From assembly GCA_025617745.1 (NCBI GenBank), contig CM046858.1, positions 37,403,119 to 37,467,118 on the forward strand: a stretch of DNA of 64,000 bases. Direction: 5' to 3'. Shown piece by piece: positions 56,385-64,000 of the stretch. The translations under genes were made by a program, and so were the position numbers. The number at the start of each line of letters is the position of its first letter. Position 1 is the first letter of the stretch. This DNA comes from Heliocidaris erythrogramma (taxonomy: Eukaryota > Echinodermata > Echinoidea > Camarodonta > Echinometridae). The notes under the pieces are model-generated. The model was not told where the DNA came from. It saw only the letters and a program-made list of their open reading frames with translations, and made no database searches.

Positions 56385-57422
56385 CTTTGATGATAATAGT
56401 ACAATAGGCCTATTATAAGGAAATCAGCTAACAATTGTACACCCAGCTCTCTTCTGTCGATATTTCTTCTTCCACTAATAAATATATATTTTTTTCAAAT
56501 CGAAAGTGAAAATGAAAGGAAATATGACCCTTTTCTGTTCAGGTGCTCATTTACGCCAACACGGCTTTTTCATCTTTGTTCACATCCTAATCGATGTGTT
56601 TGGTAAAATAAAATACAAGTTTAAAACATTGGCTTTTTCTGTTATTAAAGGGGCTCATGTACTATCGGGGAAAATCCGTTTTGAGGGGGGGGGGGTGATC
56701 GACTTTTTTGCCAAAGATTTCTTGCCTGGTCTCACACTTAAGTATATCTTCACTCACCTGCCTAATCATTCTCCAAGAGTCCTAGGTAAGAGTATTCTAA
56801 ACAACAAATCATTTTTCCTGAGTAGTGATGAAAACTAATTAATTTCTCTTTCTTTCATGTCATATATTAAGTGCATTTTTGCTCACGGTTAAATCAAAGA
56901 AAACATATTATGTCTAAACATGTTCAATGGGCAAAGCCATATTTATTTATTTTTTTATTTAAATTGACGCTTGAGACATGCCACTTTAGCTCTCGATGCC
57001 GTGCCTGGAAATTGCCTGCAAATTATTTTTAATTACTTCCTCCTTAACTAGGTGCGGACTGGGACTGAAATTTGGTCACAGTTCGTAGAGGAATATCGAT
57101 CACTGTGATGTCCGGCCAACCTGCAGGATACGCATTCCAAAATTTTCCAAGCATTTTCATGCAAATTATGAAAAAGTATCATATACATATGTTTATATAT
57201 GAAGAATAATATTTGACGTCATACGGGTTATGAAAAATCCCAAGCCTGTTTTATTGAATGAGATTAAGGTCAGGATGTGTTCTACGATGGATCAATATTA
57301 ATTTCTTTCAATCACTTTTAAACCAAGAATTGGGTCATTCATTTACCTCATAATGCTCCGGCCATTGTTAATTTGTCAAAGAGCTCTTCAGAGGAAACAG
57401 TAACAATACTCTAGAGCTCAAA

Positions 57423-58246
57423 ATGGCATTTTCACCAGGAATACGGCCGGAATGTGCTCTGTGTCTGCTCGATAACTGCGGGCTCCGCCGCATTTTTAAG
57501 GGGTCGGCTAACATCCGCAGGGCACCGAAACCTGCTTCCCCTCCAAAACTCAGCGATTTTCCAGTAGCGAATTTTGAGGTTGCAAGCTCGGAAACAGGTC
57601 ATCTGGAGATTGCTGGGGCATCGGAAAACATTCGATCGATATTTGGGATTTTAGACCTTTTTTTTTTTTTGCTTTAAACTTCGGACGGTGGTCGGTAGAG
57701 CTGCGCAGCCGCCACACAGGCTCCCTACGATACTCGAGTGACATGACCCCCTTCCGTATCCTGCCCGACTTCTACAAAATCGGGCGTGCTTCGAGCGCGC
57801 TCCGTGCTGATGTCGGGTCGGCGTCGGGCGTCTTCTACGGGCCCCGGCCGGGCTCCTCCTGCCCACTCAGATAGTTACCTCTTGGGTATACTCATAACAT
57901 ATAATTAACGCCCTTCTGGCTCCAAAGAAACAATATTTTCGAGGCGCGGAGGTGTCGGAGGACGCTAGATAGGACGTCGGGCGGAACTCGCCCGGGCGTC
58001 ACCCGGGTGTCGGGCGGCACCGACAGAACTAGTGATCATCGACCGAAACTCGGACGGCGTCCGCCCTTATGCCGAGCGGGCTTCGCTGGACTCCCTTCTG
58101 GTACCTACGGGCGCCGGGCGATTTCTGATGATTAGTGTTCAAACGGCTCTGCCCGAGCCCCGTCCAATATGTGACAGGGTAGATTTAAAGCAAAAAATAC
58201 GCTCGACTCCCGGGCGGATTCGAAATTCGGCGACTTTGTGGCAATC
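57423..58246. repeat. GC-rich block of the tandem unit, copy B
   Basis: Matches 46453-47240 with scattered substitutions and a few small indels, including an extra CTACGGGCGCCGGGCG segment near 58106. No coding signal is conserved between the two copies. Confidence 0.7.
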
Positions 58247-58396
58247 TATACTGACGCACAATAAAAAGTACCCACGATTTTTATAATGGTATATCATATT
58301 TATATTGACAAACACAGAATGACAATGAACCAGGGTGGAAAGATTGACCTTTTATTGAAACATTTCACTAATTTCGGAAGACAATATTGTCTCTTG

Positions 58397-58744
58397 TCAG
58401 CGGGCATTACAGCGCAGAACACAAGAAGTTGAAAAGTGAAAGTCACAGATCAATAGCGTGTGTGGCAACCATTTTGTTTGCAGACAGGCATTGCATCTGC
58501 GACGCATACTGCGCACCAGCCTTTGAATGAAATCTTGTGGAATCCTGTTCCATTCATCTTGCAAAGTCTGGATCAGTTGTGCACGAGTCCTGACCCTGCC
58601 AGCAATGCGCCTCCCAAGCTCATCCCACAGATGCTCAATGGGATTGAGGTCAGGGGACATCGCCGGCCACTCCATGGTGTTAATGGACGATATCCTGAGA
58701 CCACACCTGGTGCCATTCCTGCAGAACAACCGAGGACTGCGCAT
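58397..58744 (-). pseudogene. Tc1-like transposase C-terminal fragment, left arm
   Basis: It encodes MEWPAMSPDLNPIEHLWDEL, the region with the third catalytic acidic residue of Tc1-type DD34E transposases (Glu of NPIEHLWD), then RTRAQLIQTLQDEWNRIPQ and a short tail. The first two catalytic Asp and the paired-type DNA-binding domain are missing. Confidence 0.85.
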
Positions 58745-58819
58745 CTTTCAGCATGATAATGCCCGACTCATGCTGCACGGCTAACCACTGCATTCCTGAG
58801 GGGTGAGAACATTAACACC

Positions 58820-59044
58820 ATGGAGTGGCCGGCGATGGCCCCTGACCTCAATCCCATTGAGCATCTGTGGGATGAGCTTGGGAGACGCATTGCTGGCAGG
58901 GTCAGGACTCGTGCACAACTGATCCAGACTTTGCAAGATGAATGGAACAGGATTCCGCAAGATTTCATTCAAAGACTGGTGCGCAGTATGCGTCGCAGAT
59001 GCAATGCCTGTCTGCAAACAAATGGTGGCCACACACGCTATTGA
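58820..59044 (+). pseudogene. Tc1-like transposase C-terminal fragment, right arm
   Basis: The mirror copy of the left-arm fragment, with the same MEWPAM-PDLNPIEHLWDEL core (Ala instead of Ser in one position). It shares the lack of upstream domains. Confidence 0.85.
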
Positions 59045-59387
59045 TCTGTGACTTTCATTTTTCAACTTGTTGTGTTCTGCGCTGTAATGCACTCTGACAA
59101 GAGACAATATTGTCTTCCGAAATTAGTGAAATGTTTCAATAAAAGGTCAATCTTTCCACCCTGGTTCATTGTCATTCTGTGTTTGTCAATATAAATATGA
59201 TATACCATTATAAAGTCGTGGGTATTTTTTATTGTGGGTCAGTATATAAATTTGGCCGGAGATCGTCGGATATGTGACGCAGGTTGTATCAATCATAAGG
59301 TGTTACACAGGGTCTGAACAGTAGAATACATATCAAACGGCTCAGAAGCAACAGAGTGGAAATATTAGGCTATGCTCAAGGCCTTAA

Positions 59388-61539
59388 CCCTCTACCGTGC
59401 CTCCCATTCTGTACATTCCCCCCTTGTCTGGCCACCAAAAAAAGAGGCAAAGTCAGACTTTAACCTTCATGCATGTTTATCACCATTTTATACCTTCTCT
59501 TCATCCTACACAATTAATTTCTACACAAAATATATTCTCTAATATATCCTTTCAATGAAAACATTAAAAGTAATTCACTTTTCCACCCCTAAATTCACAA
59601 ACTAAATGATATAAAAGTCTTATTTTTTGAGGTCAAAACTCCAATTTTCTTCTCTGTTCATACATGTAAACCCTATTGACCCATTTCAGGGCACGAATAA
59701 TAGGAATGTTCTATTCAGGAAAAATAGGGTGTTGCATTAGCAAGTTCATTGGACCAATCCAAGTGAAAAATAGGGGTTCTGTCAGAAATGTACAGAGGGG
59801 CTAGCATTACAAAAAATACGAAGAATAAATTATTAGGATGATACCATGTATCCCTACAAAATATATTGTACAGTTTTACAGTCCATTTTGAAAATGCATT
59901 CAAATTGATAACCATTCAGGGAGGTATTATAGGGAGATAATCTCAGCTGAGAGCTTTCTATTCATAGTGCCTGGACTTGAACGTGTCTTTTTTTTTTTTG
60001 GACAAAAAGTCTTTGCAGAACCCTGCCTTTTTGTCCTATTACATAACGCTCCTTTGTTCCATTTCCTGTCGTAGAAATGCCTATAGGATGGAGTTTTTGT
60101 ATTATAAGCCCAGGATACTTTCTGTTATGTATTTATTACATTGTGATCACAGCTTGTATACAAGTAGGAGAGTGGGATTATAATGTACATGTACATTCCA
60201 AGTAATATGTAAAGGACCTTTACTGGGCCCAGCGACGTGTAATGCATTCTGGGATATGTTTTCCGCGCGCGCGAGCTCAAGAAAGTTATCCTAGCATATT
60301 ATACCTTTGTGATCTGACTTTCTACCAAGAAATCATGTTTTCTCACTAAATTCGAATGTAACCCCATAAAACTGACTCGAAATCGATAGTTGGCGGGCGG
60401 CAGATGCCGCCCACGGCCAGCTGTAAGGATAACTCCCGGGCGCGTCTTTTTTTTTTTGTAACCAAGCCTAGGCAGGAACCCCTTTTTGAAGACTTTGATG
60501 AAACAGACTACAAGTATCTGACTTGTATTTTCTTACTCAGTCACCTTATTTTTAAATAAGCAAAAGAAAATTTCGTAATATAAACTTCTGCCGAGGTTCG
60601 AACTCGTGGTTCTTTCACCAAGACCCCGTTTACACAGAGACTGAACTCGACTTTAGTCGAATTTGAACTCGAGTTCATTTGTGTGTAAACAGGGTAGTCG
60701 CAATTAGAACTCGAGTTCAAAACTCGAATTCGAATGACGACCCAGAGCAACATTTATCGAATTCAAACTCGACTATTATCGACTTTAAATTCGCTATTTG
60801 CAGTGTGAACGGACACGTAATTGAAAGTCGACGAGCAAATATCCAGCCAGTGACCCCGTCATACGTAACTTCCGGTATTGCTAAGCAACGCTAAGCGTCG
60901 CGTCAGTAAAACAAGCGTCATTCAACAAGTGAACCACAACGAACGACGACACATTCACCGAACTGGCTTGATTCAATCCACCACGCGCTCATCATATCTG
61001 CAAATATTCGTTCATAATTTTGTAATTCCAACGTAAAATCATACAAAACGAGATCAAAATGGCTGCGCTTACAATACTCGCTACCGCCATTTTGAACTCA
61101 CTCGCGGGGTTTTCACAAATTTAACCCGGAAGTTGATTATCACGATATTCCCACCAAGCGAGGGCGTAATCAAGTCGAATTCACTTTCCTTCTGAATTCG
61201 AGTTCGTCCAACGCTTGGTGTAAACAGCCCACCGAAAAATAATTTATGCTAATCCAAGGTCGCAATTGAATTCGCTGTCGAATTTGAACTCGAGTTCACT
61301 CTGTGTAAACGCGGTCCTAGAGAGGACTGGATTATCCGATTGCGCCACACAGAACAGCTGCTCGATGCCCTTGCTCGTTTTATTATATCGCTATAATTCG
61401 TTTTCATGAATATTCATGCAGATTAGTCTTGACGGAATAAACCGTATAAGTATGAAAAAATGCGAAATCTGCCTAGGCTTGGTTAAAAAAAAAAAAGACG
61501 CCTCCCGGGCGGATATAACCGCCCACGGCCCACTAGGGG
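59388..61539. mobile_element. piggyBac-like non-autonomous element, TTAA target
   Basis: TTAA lies at 59384-59387 and 61540-61543. Between them the ends are CCCTCTACCG and ...CTAGGGG, i.e. TTAA followed by CCC on both sides, as in piggyBac-type elements. Copy A (about 47398) has the uninterrupted GGCCTTAAGGAAG. No transposase is seen. The interior includes a CGTCTTTTTTTTTT/AAGCCTAGGCAG motif at about 60445-60477 that is inverted at 61474-61505, and a nested foldback MITE. Confidence 0.85.
60622..61316. mobile_element. Foldback MITE (CGTTTACACAGAG) splitting a tRNA-like sequence
   Basis: The ends GACCCCGTTTACACAGAG and CTCTGTGTAAACGCGGTC are inverted repeats. GAACTCGAGTTC-type words fill both arms. 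The flanks form the two halves of a tRNA-like sequence on the minus strand: TGGCGCAATCGGATAATCC (A-box side, about 61325-61350) and GAGTTCGAACCTCGG (B-box side, about 60590-60610). Confidence 0.7.
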
Positions 61540-61919
61540 TTAAGGAAGTTTGTTTAAGTGTCAAAATAGGGTCTGTACCTGTAGACTAGGCCTTTGTCAA
61601 TACAGAGTGTATAGCATTACAATAATTCTTTTTTTAACCCCTTCACATTTGGCACTGGACCTACTGTAGGTCTGGTATGTAGACTGAATAATCTTAAAAT
61701 TGTGTCCCCAACTCCCAATTAGGGGATTTTTCATGAACAAAGTAATGAAAATAAAATGACTTCTTTGTAAGTTCATGATTAAAGTCAAAAGGATACGTCT
61801 TCAAGTTAGCTTGCGCCTCTTGTCCGAATATCGAATTTCAAGTTTCTGTAAAAAAAAAATGCTGTTTTTTTACGGGATATTTCCTGGCAGTCAGGATGCC
61901 GGGAATGCCCGTTTTGCCA

Positions 61920-62250
61920 ATCTTTTTTTTAAAACCGGAAATCAGCATATATTTACAATCGCCTGACATAAAATTACAGCTGTCTTTTTCCTGTAAAACA
62001 GCAGCAAGTTTGTTGGGCGATTGTAATTTACAATCGCCTGACATAAAATTACAGCTGTCTTTTTCCTGTAAAACAGCAGCAAGTTTGTTGGGCGATTGTA
62101 AATATATGCTGCTTTCCATTAAACCAACAAACTTGCTGTTGTTTTACAGGAAAAAAAACTGTAAAATTTGAACTAACAGCAAGAACTTTTAATTTTAAGG
62201 GCCAACACCCTATAGTTTTACAGTTATTTTTTACAGTGTAATCTTTTTAC
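61920..62250. mobile_element. Palindromic MITE, copy B, with internal 76-base duplication
   Basis: The equivalent of 47735-47965. The segment TTTACAATCGCC to GGGCGATTGTAA is present once in copy A but twice head to tail here (about 61953-62027 and 62028-62102). The duplicates look identical, so the event is younger than the A/B duplication. Confidence 0.8.
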
Positions 62251-62694
62251 GAGCTACCGAAACAAAGATTTAGACACATTGTTATAGCGGAAAAATAAAT
62301 TTGTCATCAAATTATAGTACAGAAGATATAAAAAAAATTATTTTTTTTTTTAATATTTATGCTTTTATTATAAATCACAATATTTACAAAAGATTGACAT
62401 GATAAGAATATAAAAAAAATATAAAAAGACTGACAAAGGACGTATGATAGAGACACCAACCAATATTTGCCTCACCTCCCTAAAAAGATATAAAACTTTA
62501 ATACAAAACGACCATGTTGCTTCCCGATTTTCCGATGAGGTGACAGTTTACCCGAATATTGGTCAATTTACAATTCTCATGGCAGACCCTTTTTTTTTCT
62601 TGTATTCTTTTATTCTTTTTTTTTTTCAATAGTCTGTACATGTGGCTCTAATTGCAAATTTAATGATCATTTCTCTTACCGAAGTCTCTCACTA

Positions 62695-62870
62695 AAATAG
62701 TAAGGGGGAGAGCGACAGAGAGAGAAGGGGGAATAGAGAGGGGTATGGAAGAGATGGAGAGAGAGAGAGAAGATATAGAGAAAGAGAAAGTGGGGAAAAG
62801 ATAGTAATAGATTTAAAGAAAGAAAAGAGAGAAGAGAGAGAGGGTGAGAGAGAGTGGGAATGGAGGATAT
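62695..62870 (+). repeat. GA-rich tract (copy B)
   Basis: The counterpart of 48236-48425. The boundaries match, but the internal GAGA phasing and the terminal G run differ. Confidence 0.7.
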
Positions 62871-64000
62871 AAGTGTAGATATTATATTATATTATAGTTG
62901 CAATTTGCACAGTAAACTACTTTAAGATTGTTATTCAAATATGCATGTATATAGGCGGGGAATCATTGAAGTTACCCGATATCTTAACCCTTAAATATGT
63001 TAAATAAAATCATTCAAAAAACGAAACAACCAAAAATGTAAAAATCCACGGAACGTGCCGTCTAGATATATTCAAATCATGAATGTAGAAATTCTAAAAT
63101 GTATAAATATTTTGAATATGCTTTAGATCCTATCCAACATGTTGAACTGACTATGACAAAGACGTTTCTCTAATGACGTTTCTCTAATAACTGCATTTTG
63201 ATGGTATTCAAGAGGAATGTAACGTTATGAAATCGATATTGAAGCATTTTTCAATTTCTACAATATAAAATGTGACACTGTAAATTCTAAGCAAATTTCA
63301 AGTGCATTTTTTTCAAGATATTATTGATAAAAAAGTGTCAATATTCCTAGCTCTTAGCACTAAGATACAAATCGTATCATATGCAACATTTTAATACATG
63401 CAGGATGCAATGTCTGAATTGTGATAAATATTGCTTCATCACAAAATCACCGAAAAGCACTGCTTGTGTATTTAATTTTAACAATAAATACATTGTCCCG
63501 TTGGGTGTTTTCAAGCAACAAATGTAAAGCGTTTTCAAATACACTTTTGCGATGGGTCTAGGCGTTTCATGCCACAAATATAGTGAAACTGCGTATTGAT
63601 AGCAGTTTTGCGCTGCAGATTGACAATGGCGTGTGTGTGATTACCTTTTCTATCTCGTTATTATTCTCTACGGCCTTTACACGAACCATACTTAGATACA
63701 TTGAGAATAAAAAATGTCCCTTGGATTTTTTTTTCTAGGGGACAAGTCCCCCCCCCCCCCCCCCCCCCCCCCCGGAAATTTTGAAGACTAAGAACAATTT
63801 TAAAGCAAATAATGAGTAAAATGGGTTCAACGCCCACTTTAGGCTCTGAGGTTCTTTAAAATTAAAACTTTTATTATTCAAGTACACTTGTACACTATTG
63901 TAGAAGATCAGAAAATCTGTAAATGGCAGGTATTATTTAGGCAAAGATTCCCTTTTGCTTTACAATAGACAATGTAAAGTCCCTATTGTATGGTCAGCAA

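Larger units (their letters stand above)
58249..59244. mobile_element. Palindromic Tc1/mariner element: two inverted 3' halves
   Basis: The ends TACTGACGCACAATAAAAA and its complement are flanked by TA (58247-58248, 59245-59246). Copy A at 47257 gives the empty site. The entire element is a near-perfect inverted repeat with a loop near 58760-58790. Each arm encodes the same C-terminal part of a Tc1-like DDE transposase. There is no N-terminal DNA-binding domain, so it cannot transpose itself but keeps two good ends for a helper. Confidence 0.9.
56764..64000. repeat. Duplicated unit, copy B, running off the right edge
   Basis: Collinear with 45079 to about 49560. Differences are a deletion of about 200 bases at 57180 (the segment with GGGGAAAACTCCCC), the Tc1-like palindrome, the piggyBac-like element and small repeat-length changes. 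The last 80 bases belong to the downstream flank that precedes receptor copy 4 in copy A. Confidence 0.85.

Overview
This is an animal nuclear genome fragment: AT-rich, very gene-poor, crowded with nested transposable elements, microsatellites and long G/C homopolymers. Proteins and repeats point to a marine invertebrate. An echinoderm such as a sea urchin is my best guess, from the tandem single-exon receptor genes and the mix of Ty3/gypsy, BEL/Pao, L1-like and CR1/Jockey-like elements. The species cannot be fixed from the sequence, and amphioxus or another invertebrate is not excluded.

The host content is one tandem family of type I membrane receptors, all on the minus strand and each essentially one uninterrupted coding exon: signal peptide, three cysteine-rich (probably Ig-like) ectodomain modules, one membrane span, and a tyrosine-bearing tail of about 250 residues. 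One copy is intact (37138-39159, 673 residues). A second is intact except for one extra base in a homopolymer (50009-51980). The rest are broken: a divergent two-frameshift member (2121-4291), a TE-riddled relic (about 20465-22330), an orphan 5' end (26384-26513), a frameshifted and deleted copy (32239-34053), and a short fragment (40786-41255). Their flanks are duplicated too. The ancestral unit appears to be: downstream flank, gene, upstream flank with a candidate 5' UTR exon, GC-rich block, AT-rich spacer. Two copies of the spacer part (45079-50008 and 56764-64000) line up so well that later insertions can be read as clean presence/absence events. The second copy reaches the right edge inside the downstream flank, which predicts another receptor gene a few hundred bases beyond the window.

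Layout. 0-2 kb: unassigned, with a short-unit array. 2.1-4.3 kb: divergent receptor. 4.3-9.6 kb: simple repeats, a minisatellite foldback element with nested MITEs, and a promoter-like stretch. 9.7-13 kb: CR1/Jockey-like LINE (minus) split by a second minisatellite foldback element. 13-17.1 kb: decayed Ty3/gypsy element (plus) split by a 0.9 kb palindromic element. 17.5-20.3 kb: tRNA-derived SINE and MITEs. 20.4-27.8 kb: receptor relics. 32.2-41.3 kb: receptor cluster with an L1-like LINE insertion. 44.9-50 kb: BEL/Pao scrap and spacer copy A. 50-52.7 kb: fourth receptor. 53-55.2 kb: internally deleted L1-like LINE. 55.4 kb: possible first exon of an unrelated host gene. 56.8-64 kb: spacer copy B carrying a palindromic Tc1/mariner element and a TTAA-flanked piggyBac-like element.

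The most promising undescribed systems are (1) the receptor family, whose tail carries YAxPDM and YDDP motifs resembling Abl substrate and Crk SH2 sites, and (2) the foldback elements made of CCCCC-rich minisatellite arms with perfect 9-bp target duplications. No database search was possible. Family calls rest on motifs, and insertion calls on junction sequence or comparison with the duplicate copy.
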